64,000 nt of DNA from Aradus depressus (taxonomy: Eukaryota > Arthropoda > Insecta > Hemiptera > Aradidae). The translations under genes were made by a program, and so were the position numbers. Under the pieces are notes generated by a model. It saw nothing but the letters and a program-made list of their open reading frames with translations. It was not told the origin of the DNA and ran no database searches. The stretch spans positions 992,001-1,056,000 of the forward strand of contig OY759225.1 of assembly GCA_963662175.1 (NCBI GenBank), in the 5' to 3' direction. Below, piece after piece: positions 44,178-59,100 of this stretch. Each line of letters starts with the position of its first letter. Position 1 is the stretch's first letter.

Positions 44178-47100
44178 AATCAAAACATACTTTTCATCTC
44201 TACTTATGGTAGCCTTTCTCTGTATATGATCAAAGTCGTCTATTGCCATTACTGGATAAAAGTGTGTTTTCCAAAATGAGAGGATTCCGCGGAGTTGGGT
44301 CCAACCTATATCTTACATTTTCTCTACTGCTATTTTAGAAAGAGCGAATCAAAACATACTTTTCATCTCTACTTATGGTAGCCTTTCTCTGTATATGATC
44401 AAAGTCGTCTATTGCCATTGCTGGATAAAAGTGTGTTTTCCAAAATGAGAGGATTCCGCGGAGTTGGGTCCAACCTATATCTTACATTTTCTCTACTGCT
44501 ATTTCAGTTGGAACGAACCAAAACATACTTTTCATCTCTACTTATGGTAGCCTTTCTCTGTATATGATCAAAGTCGTCTATTGCCATTGCTGAATAAAAG
44601 TGTGTTTTCCAAAATGAGAGGATTCCGCGGAGTTGGGTCCAACCTATATCTTACATTTTCTCTACTGCTATTTTAGAAAGAGCGAATCAAAACATACTTT
44701 TCATCTCTACTTATGGTAGCCTTTCTCTGTATATGATCAAAGTCGTCTATTGCCATTGCTGAATAAAAGTGTGTTTTCCAAAATGAGAGGATTCCGCGGA
44801 GTTGGGTCCAACCTATATCTTACATTTTCTCTACTGCTATTTTAGAAAGAGCGAATCAAAACATACTTTTCATCTCTACTTATGGTAGCCTTTCTCTGTA
44901 TATGATCAAAGTCGTCTATTGCCATTGCTGAATAAAAGTGTGTTTTCCAAAATGAGAGGATTCCGCGGAGTTGGGTCCAACCTATATCTTACATTTTCTC
45001 TACTGCTATTTTAGAAAGAGCGAATCAAAACATACTTTTCATCTCTACTTATGGTAGCCTTTCTCTGTATATGATCAAAGTCGTCTATTGCCATTGCTGA
45101 ATAAAAGTGTGTTTTCCAAAATGAGAGGATTCCGCGGAGCTGGGTCCAACCTATATCTTACATTTTCTCTACTGCTATTTTAGAAAGAGCGAATCAAAAC
45201 ATACTTTTCATCTCTACTTATGGTAGCCTTTCTCTGTATATGATCAAAGTCGTCTATTGCCATTGCTGAATAAAAGTGTGTTTTCCAAAATGAGAGGATT
45301 CCGCGGAGTTGGGTCCAACCTATATCTTACATTTTCTCTACTGCTATTTTAGAAAGAGCGAATCAAAACATACTTTTCATCTCTACTTATGGTAGCCTTT
45401 CTCTGTATATGATCAAAGTCGTCTATTGAAATTGCTGAATAAAAGTGTGTTTTCCAAAATGAGAGGATTCCGCGGAGTTGGGTCCAACCTATATCTTACA
45501 TTTTCTCTACTGCTATTTTAGAAAGAGCGAATCAAAACATACTTTTCATCTCTACTTATGGTAGCCTTTCTCTGTATATGATCAAAGTCGTCTATTGCCA
45601 TTGCTGGATAAAAGTGTGTTTTCCAAAATGAGAGGATTCCGCGGAGTTGGGTCCAACCTATATCTTACATTTTCTCTACTGCTATTTTAGAAAGAGCGAA
45701 TCAAAACATACTTTTCATCTCTACTTATGGTAGCCTTTCTCTGTATATGATCGAAGTCGTCTATTGCCATTGCTGAATAAAAGTGTGTTTTCCAAAATGA
45801 GAGGATTCCGCGGAGTTGGGTCCAACCTATATCTTACATTTTCTCTACTGCTATTTTAGAAAGAGCGAATCAAAACATACTTTTCATCTCTACTTATGGT
45901 AGCCTTTCTCTGTATATGATCAAAGTCGTCTATTGCCATTGCTGGATAAAAGTGTGTTTTCCAAAATGAGAGGATTCCGCGGAGTTGGGTCCAACCTATA
46001 TCTTACATTTTCTCTACTGCTATTTCAGTTGGAACGAACCAAAACATACTTTTCATCTCTACTTATGGTAGCCTTTCTCTGTATATGATCAAAGTCGTCT
46101 ATTGCCATTGCTGAATAAAAGTGTGTTTTCCAAAATGAGAGGATTCCGCGGAGTTGGGTCCAACCTATATCTTACATTTTCTCTACTGCTATTTTAGAAA
46201 GAGCGAATCAAAACATACTTTTCATCTCTACTTATGGTAGCCTTTCTCTGTATATGATCAAAGTCGTCTATTGCCATTGCTGAATAAAAGTGTGTTTTCC
46301 AAAATGAGAGGATTCCGCGGAGTTGGGTCCAACCTATATCTTACATTTTCTCTACTGCTATTTTAGAAAGAGCGAATCAAAACATACTTTTCATCTCTAC
46401 TTATGGTAGCCTTTCTCTGTATATGATCAAAGTCGTCTATTGCCATTGCTGAGTAAAAGTGTGTTTTCCATAATGAGAGGATTCCGCGGAGTTGGGTCCA
46501 ACCTATATCTTACATTTTCTCTACTGCTATTTTAGAAAGAGCGAATCAAAACATACTTTTCATCTCTACTTATGGTAGCCTTTCTCTGTATATGATCAAA
46601 GTCGTCTATTGCCATTACTGGATAAAAGTGTGTTTTCCAAAATGAGAGGATTCCGCGGAGTTGGGTCCAACCTATATCTTACATTTTCTCTACTGCTATT
46701 TTAGAAAGAGTGAATCAAAACATACTTTTCATCTCTACTTATGGTAGCCTTTCTCTGTATATGATCAAAGTCGTCTATTGCCATTAATGGATAAAAGTGT
46801 GTTTTCCAAAATGAAAGGATTCCGCGGAGTTGGGTCCAACCTATATCTTACATTTTCTCTACTGCTATTTCAGTTGGAACGAACCAAAACATACTTTTCA
46901 TCTCTACTTATGGTAGCCTTTCTCTGTATATGATCAAAGTCGTCTATTGCCATTGCTGGATAAAAGTGTGTTTTCCAAAATGAGAGGATTCCGCGGAGTT
47001 GGGTCCAACCTATATCTTACATTTTCTCTACTGCTATTTTAGAAAGAGCGAATCAAAACATACTTTTCATCTCTACTTATGGTAGCCTTTCTCTGTATAT

Positions 47101-50100
47101 GATCAAAGTCGTCTATTGCCATTGCTGAGTAAAAGTGTGTTTTCCATAATGAGAGGATTCCGCGGAGTTGGGTCCAACCTATATCTTACATTTTCTCTAC
47201 TGCTATTTTAGAAAGAGCGAATCAAAACATACTTTTCATCTCTACTTATGGTAGCCTTTCTCTGTATATGATCAAAGTCGTCTATTGCCATTGCTGAGTA
47301 AAAGTGTGTTTTCCATAATGAGAGGATTCCGCGGAGTTGGGTCCAACCTATATCTTACATTTTCTCTACTGCTATTTTAGAAAGAGCGAATCAAAACATA
47401 CTTTTCATCTCTACTTATGGTAGCCTTTCTCTGTATATGATCAAAGTCGTCTATTGCCATTACTGGATAAAAGTGTGTTTTCCAAAATGAGAGGATTCCG
47501 CGGAGTTGGGTCCAACCTATATCTTACATTTTCTCTACTGCTATTTTAGAAAGAGTGAATCAAAACATACTTTTCATCTCTACTTATGGTAGCCTTTCTC
47601 TGTATATGATCAAAGTCGTCTATTGCCATTAATGGATAAAAGTGTGTTTTCCAAAATGAAAGGATTCCGCGGAGTTGGGTCCAACCTATATCTTACATTT
47701 TCTCTACTGCTATTTCAGTTGGAACGAACCAAAACATACTTTTCATCTCTACTTATGGTAGCCTTTCTCTGTATATGATCAAAGTCGTCTATTGCCATTA
47801 CTGGATAAAAGTGTGTTTTCCAAAATGAGAGGATTCCGCGGAGTTGGGTCCAACCTATATCTTACATTTTCTCTACTGCTATTTTAGAAAGAGCGAATCA
47901 AAACATACTTTTCATCTCTACTTATGGTAGCCTTTCTCTGTATATGATCAAAGTCGTCTATTGAAATTGCTGAATAAACGTGTGTTTTCCAAAATGAGAG
48001 GATTCCGCGGAGTTGGGTCCAACCTATATCTTACATTTTCTCTACTGCTATTTTAGAAAGAGCGAATCAAAACATACTTTTCATCTCTACTTATGGTAGC
48101 CTTTCTCTGTATATGATCAAAGTCGTCTATTGCCATTACTGGATAAAAGTGTGTTTTCCAAAATGAGAGGATTCCGCGGAGTTGGGTCCAACCTATATCT
48201 TACATTTTCTCTACTGCTATTTTAGAAAGAGCGAATCAAAACATACTTTTCATCTCTACTTATGGTAGCCTTTCTCTGTATATGATCAAAGTCGTCTATT
48301 GCCATTAATGGATAAAAGTGTGTTTTCCAAAATGAAAGGATTCCGCGGAGTTGGGTCCAACCTATATCTTACATTTTCTCTACTGCTATTTCAGTTGGAA
48401 CGAACCAAAACATACTTTTCATCTCTACTTATGGTAGCCTTTCTCTGTATATGATCAAAGTCGTCTATTGCCATTGCTGAATAAAAGTGTGTTTTCCAAA
48501 ATGAGAGGATTCCGCGGAGTTGGGTCCAACCTATATCTTACATTTTCTCTACTGCTATTTTAGAAAGAGCGAATCAAAACATACTTTTCATCTCTACTTA
48601 TGGTAGCCTTTCTCTGTATATGATCAAAGTCGTCTATTGAAATTGCTGAATAAACGTGTGTTTTCCAAAATGAGAGGATTCCGCGGAGTTGGGTCCAACC
48701 TATATCTTACATTTTCTCTACTGCTATTTTAGAAAGAGCGAATCAAAACATACTTTTCATCTCTACTTATGGTAGCCTTTCTCTGTATATGATCAAAGTC
48801 GTCTATTGCCATTGCTGAGTAAAAGTGTGTTTTCCATAATGAGAGGATTCCGCGGAGTTGGGTCCAACCTATATCTTACATTTTCTCTACTGCTATTTTA
48901 GAAAGAGTGAATCAAAACATACTTTTCATCTCTACTTATGGTAGCCTTTCTCTGTATATGATCAAAGTCGTCTATTGCCATTACTGGATAAAAGTGTGTT
49001 TTCCAAAATGAGAGGATTCCGCGGAGTTGGGTCCAACCTATATCTTACATTTTCTCTACTGCTATTTTAGAAAGAGTGAATCAAAACATACTTTTCATCT
49101 CTACTTATGGTAGCCTTTCTCTGTATATGATCAAAGTCGTCTATTGCCATTAATGGATAAAAGTGTGTTTTCCAAAATGAAAGGATTCCGCGGAGTTGGG
49201 TCCAACCTATATCTTACATTTTCTCTACTGCTATTTCAGTTGGAACGAACCAAAACATACTTTTCATCTCTACTTATGGTAGCCTTTCTCTGTATATGAT
49301 CAAAGTCGTCTATTGCCATTGCTGAATAAAAGTGTGTTTTCCAAAATGAGAGGATTCCGCGGAGTTGGGTCCAACCTATATCTTACATTTTCTCTACTGC
49401 TATTTTAGAAAGAGCGAATCAAAACATACTTTTCATCTCTACTTATGGTAGCCTTTCTCTGTATATGATCAAAGTCGTCTATTGCCATTACTGGATAAAA
49501 GTGTGTTTTCCAAAATGAGAGGATTCCGCGGAGTTGGGTCCAACCTATATCTTACATTTTCTCTACTGCTATTTTAGAAAGAGTGAATCAAAACATACTT
49601 TTCATCTCTACTTATGGTAGCCTTTCTCTGTATATGATCAAAGTCGTCTATTGCCATTAATGGATAAAAGTGTGTTTTCCAAAATGAAAGGATTCCGCGG
49701 AGTTGGGTCCAACCTATATCTTACATTTTCTCTACTGCTATTTCAGTTGGAACGAACCAAAACATACTTTTCATCTCTACTTATGGTAGCCTTTCTCTGT
49801 ATATGATCAAAGTCGTCTATTGCCATTAATGGATAAAAGTGTGTTTTCCAAAATGAAAGGATTCCGCGGAGTTGGGTCCAACCTATATCTTACATTTTCT
49901 CTACTGCTATTTCAGTTGGAACGAACCAAAACATACTTTTCATCTCTACTTATGGTAGCCTTTCTCTGTATATGATCAAAGTCGTCTATTGCCATTGCTG
50001 AATAAAAGTGTGTTTTCCAAAATGAGAGGATTCCGCGGAGTTGGGTCCAACCTATATCTTACATTTTCTCTACTGCTATTTTAGAAAGAGCGAATCAAAA

Positions 50101-53100
50101 CATACTTTTCATCTCTACTTATGGTAGCCTTTCTCTGTATATGATCAAAGTCGTCTATTGCCATTACTGGATAAAAGTGTGTTTTCCAAAATGAGAGGAT
50201 TCCGCGGAGTTGGGTCCAACCTATATCTTACATTTTCTCTACTGCTATTTTAGAAAGAGTGAATCAAAACATACTTTTCATCTCTACTTATGGTAGCCTT
50301 TCTCTGTATATGATCAAAGTCGTCTATTGCCATTAATGGATAAAAGTGTGTTTTCCAAAATGAAAGGATTCCGCGGAGTTGGGTCCAACCTATATCTTAC
50401 ATTTTCTCTACTGCTATTTCAGTTGGAACGAACCAAAACATACTTTTCATCTCTACTTATGGTAGCCTTTCTCTGTATATGATCAAAGTCGTCTATTGCC
50501 ATTGCTGAATAAAAGTGTGTTTTCCAAAATGAGAGGATTCCGCGGAGTTGGGTCCAACCTATATCTTACATTTTCTCTACTGCTATTTTAGAAAGAGCGA
50601 ATCAAAACATACTTTTCATCTCAACTTATGGTAGCCTTTCTCTGTATATGATCAAAGTCGTCTATTGCCATTACTGGATAAAAGTGTGTTTTCCAAAATG
50701 AGAGGATTCCGCGGAGTTGGGTCCAACCTATATCTTACATTTTCTCTACTGCTATTTTAGAAAGAGTGAATCAAAACATACTTTTCATCTCTACTTATGG
50801 TAGCCTTTCTCTGTATATGATCAAAGTCGTCTATTGCCATTAATGGATAAAAGTGTGTTTTCCAAAATGAAAGGATTCCGCGGAGTTGGGTCCAACCTAT
50901 ATCTTACATTTTCTCTACTGCTATTTCAGTTGGAACGAACCAAAACATACTTTTCATCTCTACTTATGGTAGCCTTTCTCTGTATATGATCAAAGTCGTC
51001 TATTGCCATTGCTGAATAAAAGTGTGTTTTCCAAAATGAGAGGATTCCGCGGAGTTGGGTCCAACCTATATCTTACATTTTCTCTACTGCTATTTTAGAA
51101 AGAGCGAATCAAAACATACTTTTCATCTCTACTTATGGTAGCCTTTCTCTGTATATGATCAAAGTCGTCTATTGCCATTACTGGATAAAAGTGTGTTTTC
51201 CAAAATGAGAGGATTCCGCGGAGTTGGGTCCAAACTATATCTTACATTTTCTCTACTGCTATTTTAGAAAGAGCGAATCAAAACATACTTTTCATCTCTA
51301 CTTATGGTAGCCTTTCTCTGTATATGATCAAAGTCGTCTATTGCCATTAATGGATAAAAGTGTGTTTTCCAAAATGAGTGGATTCCGCGGAGTTGGGTCC
51401 AACCTATATCTTACATTTTCTCTACTGCTATTTTAGAAAGAGTGAATCAAAACATACTTTTCATCTCTACTTATGGTAGCCTTTCTCTGTATATGATCAA
51501 AGTCGTCTATTGCCATTAATGGATAAAAGTGTGTTTTCCAAAATGAAAGGATTCCGCGGAGTTGGGTCCAACCTATATCTTACATTTTCTCTACTGCTAT
51601 TTCAGTTGGAACGAACCAAAACATACTTTTTATCTCTACTTATGGTAGCCTTTCTCTGTATATGATCAAAGTCGTCTATTGCCATTACTGGATAAAAGTG
51701 TGTTTTCCAAAATGAGAGGATTCCGCGGAGTTGGGTCCAACCTATATCTTACATTTTCTCTACTGCTATTTTAGAAAGAGCGAATCAAAACATACTTTTC
51801 ATCTCTACTTATGGTAGCCTTTCTCTGTATATGATCAAAGTCGTCTATTGCCATTACTGGATAAAAGTGTGTTTTCCAAAATGAGAGGATTCCGCGGAGT
51901 TGGGTCCAACCTATATCTTACATTTTCTCTACTGCTATTTTAGAAAGAGTGAATCAAAACATACTTTTCATCTCTACTTATGGTAGCCTTTCTCTGTATA
52001 TGATCAAAGTCGTCTATTGCCATTAATGGATAAAAGTGTGTTTTCCAAAATGAAAGGATTCCGCGGAGTTGGGTCCAACCTATATCTTACATTTTCTCTA
52101 CTGCTATTTCAGTTGGAACGAACCAAAACATACTTTTCATCTCTACTTATGGTAGCCTTTCTCTGTATATGATCAAAGTCGTCTATTGCCATTGCTGAAT
52201 AAAAGTGTGTTTTCCAAAATGAGAGGATTCCGCGGAGTTGGGTCCAACCTATATCTTACATTTTCTCTACTGCTATTTTAGAAAGAGTGAATCAAAACAT
52301 ACTTTTCATCTCTACTTATGGTAGCCTTTCTCTGTATATGATCAAAGTCGTCTATTGCCATTAATGGATAAAAGTGTGTTTTCCAAAATGAAAGGATTCC
52401 GCGGAGTTGGGTCCAACCTATATCTTACATTTTCTCTACTGCTATTTCAGTTGGAACGAACCAAAACATACTTTTCATCTCTACTTATGGTAGCCTTTCT
52501 CTGTATATGATCAAAGTCGTCTATTGCCATTGCTGAATAAAAGTGTGTTTTCCAAAATGAGAGGATTCCGCGGAGTTGGGTCCAACCTATATCTTACATT
52601 TTCTCTACTGCTATTTTAGAAAGAGCGAATCAAAACATACTTTTCATCTCTACTTATGGTAGCCTTTCTCTGTATATGATCAAAGTCGTCTATTGCCATT
52701 AATGGATAAAAGTGTGTTTTCCAAAATGAAAGGATTCCGCGGAGTTGGGTCCAACCTATATCTTACATTTTCTCTACTGCTATTTCAGTTGGAACGAACC
52801 AAAACATACTTTTCATCTCTACTTATGGTAGCCTTTCTCTGTATATGATCAAAGTCGTCTATTGCCATTAATGGATAAAAGTGTGTTTTCCAAAATGAAA
52901 GGATTCCGCGGAGTTGGGTCCAACCTATATCTTACATTTTCTCTACTGCTATTTCAGTTGGAACGAACCAAAACATACTTTTCATCTCTACTTATGGTAG
53001 CCTTTCTCTGTATATGATCAAAGTCGTCTATTGCCATTGCTGAATAAAAGTGTGTTTTCCAAAATGAGAGGATTCCGCGGAGTTGGGTCCAACCTATATC

Positions 53101-56100
53101 TTACATTTTCTCTACTGCTATTTTAGAAAGAGCGAATCAAAACATACTTTTCATCTCTACTTATGGTTGCCTTTCTCTGTATATGATCAAAGTCGTCTAT
53201 TGCCATTGCTGAATAAAAGTGTGTTTTCCAAAATGAGAGGATTCCGCGGAGTTGGGTCCAACCTATATCTTACATTTTCTCTACTGCTATTTTAGAAAGA
53301 GCGAATCAAAACATACTTTTCATCTCTACTTATGGTAGCCTTTCTCTGTATATGATCAAAGTCGTCTATTGCCATTGCTGAATAAAAGTGTGTTTTCCAA
53401 AATGAGAGGATTCCGCGGAGTTGGGTCCAACCTATATCTTACATTTTCTCTACTGCTATTTTAGAAAGAGCGAATCAAAACATACTTTTCATCTCTACTT
53501 ATGGTAGCCTTTCTCTGTATATGATCAAAGTCGTCTATTGCCATTGCTGAATAAAAGTGTGTTTTCCAAAATGAGAGGATTCCGCGGAGTTGGGTCCAAC
53601 CTATATCTTACATTTTCTCTACTGCTATTTTAGAAAGAGCGAATCAAAACATACTTTTCATCTCTACTTATGGTAGCCTTTCTCTGTATATGATCAAAGT
53701 CGTCTATTGCCATTACTGGATAAAAGTGTGTTTTCCAAAATGAGAGGATTCCGCGGAGTTGGGTCCAACCTATATCTTACATTTTCTCTACTGCTATTTT
53801 AGAAAGAGTGAATCAAAACATACTTTTCATCTCTACTTATGGTAGCCTTTCTCTGTATATGATCAAAGTCGTCTATTGCCATTAATGGATAAAAGTGTGT
53901 TTTCCAAAATGAAAGGATTCCGCGGAGTTGGGTCCAACCTATATCTTACATTTTCTCTACTGCTATTTCAGTTGGAACGAACCAAAACATACTTTTCATC
54001 TCTACTTATGGTAGCCTTTCTCTGTATATGATCAAAGTCGTCTATTGCCATTGCTGAATAAAAGTGTGTTTTCCAAAATAAAAGGATTCCGCGGAGTTGG
54101 GTCCAACCTATATCTTACATTTTCTCTACTGCTATTTTAGAAAGAGTGAATCAAAACATACTTTTCATCTCTACTTATGGTAGCCTTTCTCTGTATATGA
54201 TCAAAGTCGTCTATTGCCATTAATGGATAAAAGTGTGTTTTCCAAAATGAAAGGATTCCGCGGAGTTGGGTCCAACCTATATCTTACATTTTCTCTACTG
54301 CTATTTCAGTTGGAACGAACCAAAACATACTTTTCATCTCTACTTATGGTAGCCTTTCTCTGTATATGATCAAAGTCGTCTATTGCCATTACTGGATAAA
54401 AGTGTGTTTTCCAAAATGAGAGGATTCCGCGGAGTTGGGTCCAACCTATATCTTACATTTTCTCTACTGCTATTTTAGAAAGAGCGAATCAAAACATACT
54501 TTTCATCTCTACTTATGGTAGCCTTTCTCTGTATATGATCAAAGTCGTCTATTGCCATTACTGGATAAAAGTGTGTTTTCCAAAATGAGAGGATTCCGCG
54601 GAGTTGGGTCCAACCTATATCTTACATTTTCTCTACTGCTATTTTAGAAAGAGTGAATCAAAACATACTTTTCATCTCTACTTATGGTAGCCTTTCTCTG
54701 TATATGATCAAAGTCGTCTATTGCCATTAATGGATAAAAGTGTGTTTTCCAAAATGAAAGGATTCCGCGGAGTTGGGTCCAACCTATATCTTACATTTTC
54801 TCTACTGCTATTTTAGAAAGAGTGAATCAAAACATACTTTTCATCTCTACTTATGGTAGCCTTTCTCTGTATATGATCAAAGTCGTCTATTGCCATTAAT
54901 GGATAAAAGTGTGTTTTCCAAAATGAAAGGATTCCGCGGAGTTGGGTCCAACCTATATCTTACATTTTCTCTACTGCTATTTCAGTTGGAACGAACCAAA
55001 ACATACTTTTCATCTCTACTTATGGTAGCCTTTCTCTGTATATGATCAAAGTCGTCTATTGCCATTACTGGATAAAAGTGTGTTTTCCAAAATGAGAGGA
55101 TTCCGCGGAGTTGGGTCCAACCTATATCTTACATTTTCTCTACTGCTATTTTAGAAAGAACGAATCAAAACATACTTTTCATCTCTACTTATGGTAGCCT
55201 TTCTCTGTATATGATCAAAGTCGTCTATTGCCATTGCTGAATAAAAGTGTGTTTTCCAAAATGAGAGGATTCCGCGGAGTTGGGTCCAACCTATATCTTA
55301 CATTTTCTCTACTGCTATTTTAGAAAGAGCGAATCAAAACATACTTTTCATCTCTACTTATGGTAGCCTTTCTCTGTATATGATCAAAGTCGTCTATTGC
55401 CATTGCTGAATAAAAGTGTGTTTTCCAAAATGAGAGGATTCCGCGGAGTTGGGTCCAACCTATATCTTACATTTTCTCTACTGCTATTTTAGAAAGAGCG
55501 AATCAAAACATACTTTTCATCTCTACTTATGGTAGCCTTTCTCTGTATATGATCAAAGTCGTCTATTGCCATTAATGGATAAAAGTGTGTTTTCCAAAAT
55601 GAAAGGATTCCGCGGAGTTGGGTCCAACCTATATCTTACATTTTCTCTACTGCTATTTCAGTTGGAACGAACCAAAACATACTTTTCATCTCTACTTATG
55701 GTAGCCTTTCTCTGTATATGATCAAAGTCGTCTATTGCCATTAATGGATAAAAGTGTGTTTTCCAAAATGAAAGGATTCCGCGGAGTTGGGTCCAACCTA
55801 TATCTTACATTTTCTCTACTGCTATTTCAGTTGGAACGAACCAAAACATACTTTTCATCTCTACTTATGGTAGCCTTTCTCTGTATATGATCAAAGTCGT
55901 CTATTGCCATTGCTGAATAAAAGTGTGTTTTCCAAAATGAGAGGATTCCGCGGAGTTGGGTCCAACCTATATCTTACATTTTCTCTACTGCTATTTTAGA
56001 AAGAGCGAATCAAAACATACTTTTCATCTCTACTTATGGTAGCCTTTCTCTGTATATGATCAAAGTCGTCTATTGCCATTGCTGAATAAAAGTGTGTTTT

Positions 56101-59100
56101 CCAAAATGAGAGGATTCCGCGGAGTTGGGTCCAACCTATATCTTACATTTTCTCTACTGCTATTTTAGAAAGAGCGAATCAAAACATACTTTTCATCTCT
56201 ACTTATGGTAGCCTTTCTCTGTATATGATCAAAGTCGTCTATTGCCATTGCTGAATAAAAGTGTGTTTTCCAAAATGAGAGGATTCCGCGGAGTTGGGTC
56301 CAACCTATATCTTACATTTTCTCTACTGCTATTTCAGTTGGAACGAACCAAAACATACTTTTCATCTCTACTTATGGTAGCCTTTCTCTGTATATGATCA
56401 AAGTCGTCTATTGCCATTAATGGATAAAAGTGTGTTTTCCAAAATGAAAGGATTCCGCGGAGTTGGGTCCAACCTATATCTTACATTTTCTCTACTGCTA
56501 TTTTAGAAAGAGCGAATCAAAACATACTTTTCATCTCTACTTATGGTAGCCTTTCTCTGTATATGATCAAAGTCGTCTATTGCCATTGCTGAATAAAAGT
56601 GTGTTTTCCAAAATGAGAGGATTCCGCGGAGTTGGGTCCAACCTATATCTTACATTTTCTCTACTGCTATTTTAGAAAGAGCGAATCAAAACATACTTTT
56701 CATCTCTACTTATGGTAGCCTTTCTCTGTATATGATCAAAGTCGTCTATTGCCATTGCTGAATAAAAGTGTGTTTTCCAAAATGAGAGGATTCCGCGGAG
56801 TTGGGTCCAACCTATATCTTACATTTTCTCTACTGCTATTTTAGAAAGAGCGAATCAAAACATACTTTTCATCTCTACTTATGGTAGCCTTTCTCTGTAT
56901 ATGATCAAAGTCGTCTATTGCCATTGCTGAATAAAAGTGTGTTTTCCATAATGAGAGGATTCCGCGGAGTTGGGTCCAACCTATATCTTACATTTTCTCT
57001 ACTGCTATTTTAGAAAGAGCGAATCAAAACATACTTTTCATCTCTACTTATGGTAGCCTTTCTCTGTATATGATCAAAGTCGTCTATTGCCATTGCTGAA
57101 TAAAAGTGTGTTTTCCATAATGAGAGGATTCCGCGGAGTTGGGTCCAACCTATATCTTACATTTTCTCTACTGCTATTTTAGAAAGAGCGAATCAAAACA
57201 TACTTTTCATCTCTACTTATGGTAGCCTTTCTCTGTATATGATCAAAGTCGTCTATTGCCATTGCTGAATAAAAGTGTGTTTTCCAAAATGAGAGGATTC
57301 CGCGGAGTTGGGTCCAACCTATATCTTACATTTTCTCTACTGCTATTTTAGAAAGAGCGAATCAAAACATACTTTTCATCTCTACTTATGGTAGCCTTTC
57401 TCTGTATATGATCAAAGTCGTCTATTGCCATTGCTGAATAAAAGTGTGTTTTCCAAAATGAGAGGATTCCGCGGAGTTGGGTCCAACCTATATCTTACAT
57501 TTTCTCTACTGCTATTTTAGAAAGAGCGAATCAAAACATACTTTTCATCTCTACTTATGGTAGCCTTTCTCTGTATATGATCAAAGTCGTCTATTGCCAT
57601 TGCTGAATAAAAGTGTGTTTTCCATAATGAGAGGATTCCGCGGAGTTGGGTCCAACCTATATCTTACATTTTCTCTACTGCTATTTTAGAAAGAGCGAAT
57701 CAAAACATACTTTTCATCTCTACTTATGGTAGCCTTTCTCTGTATATGATCAAAGTCGTCTATTGCCATTGCTGAATAAAAGTGTGTTTTCCATAATGAG
57801 AGGATTCCGCGGAGTTGGGTCCAACCTATATCTTACATTTTCTCTACTGCTATTTTAGAAAGAGCGAATCAAAACATACTTTTCATCTCTACTTATGGTA
57901 GCCTTTCTCTGTATATGATCAAAGTCGTCTATTGCCATTGCTGAATAAAAGTGTGTTTTCCAAAATGAGAGGATTCCGCGGAGTTGGGTCCAACCTATAT
58001 CTTACATTTTCTCTACTGCTATTTTAGAAAGAGCGAATCAAAACATACTTTTCATCTCTACTTATGGTAGCCTTTCTCTGTATATGATCAAAATCGTCTA
58101 TTGCCATTGCTGAATAAAAGTGTGTTTTCCAAAATAAAAGGATTCCGCGGAGTTGGGTCCAACCTATATCTTACATTTTCTCTACTGCTATTTTAGAAAG
58201 AGCGAATCAAAACATACTTTTCATCTCTACTTATGGTAGCCTTTCTCTGTATATGATCAAAGTCGTCTATTGCCATTACCGAATAAAAGTGTGTTTTCCA
58301 AAATAAAAGGATTCCGCGGAGTTGGGTCCAACCTATATCTTACATTTTCTCTACTGCTATTTTAGAAAGAGCGAATCAAAACATACTTTTCATCTCTACT
58401 TATGGTAGCCTTTCTCTGTATATGATCAAAGTCGTCTATTGCCATTACTGAATAAAAGTGTGTTTTCCAAAATAAGAGGATTCCGCGGAGTTGGGTCCAA
58501 CCTATATCTTACATTTTCTCTACTGCTATTTTAGAAAGAGCGAATCAAAACATACTTTTCATCTCTACTTATGGTAGCCTTTCTCTGTATATGATCAAAG
58601 TCGTCTATTGCCATTGCTGAATAAAAGTGTGTTTTCCAAAATGAGAGGATTCCGCGGAGTTGGGTCCAACCTATATCTTACATTTTCTCTACTGCTATTT
58701 TAGAAAGAGCGAATCAAAACATACTTTTCATCTCTACTTATGGTAGCCTTTCTCTGTATATGATCAAAGTCGTCTATTGCCATTACTGGATAAAAGTGTG
58801 TTTTCCAAAATGAGAGGATTCCGCGGAGTTGGGTCCAACCTATATCTTACATTTTCTCTACTGCTATTTTAGAAAGAGCGAATCAAAACATACTTTTCAT
58901 CTCTACTTATGGTAGCCTTTCTCTGTATATGATCAAAGTCGTCTATTGCCATTGCTGAATAAAAGTGTGTTTTCCAAAATGAGAGGAATCCGCGGAGTTG
59001 GGTCCAACCTATATCTTACATTTTCTCTACTGCTATTTTAGAAAGAGCGAATCAAAACATACTTTTCATCTCTACTTATGGTAGCCTTTCTCTGTATATG

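Noticed and set aside
53083..53295. 70-codon frame inside the satellite
   Set aside because: It exists because one monomer has a single-base variant (GGTTGCC for GGTAGCC) that removes a stop; it is not conserved in other monomers.
44502..56342. CENP-B box in the TCAGTTGGAACGAACC monomers
   Set aside because: GTTGGAACG recalls part of the mammalian box, but the required TTCG, A and CGGG core positions do not match together.
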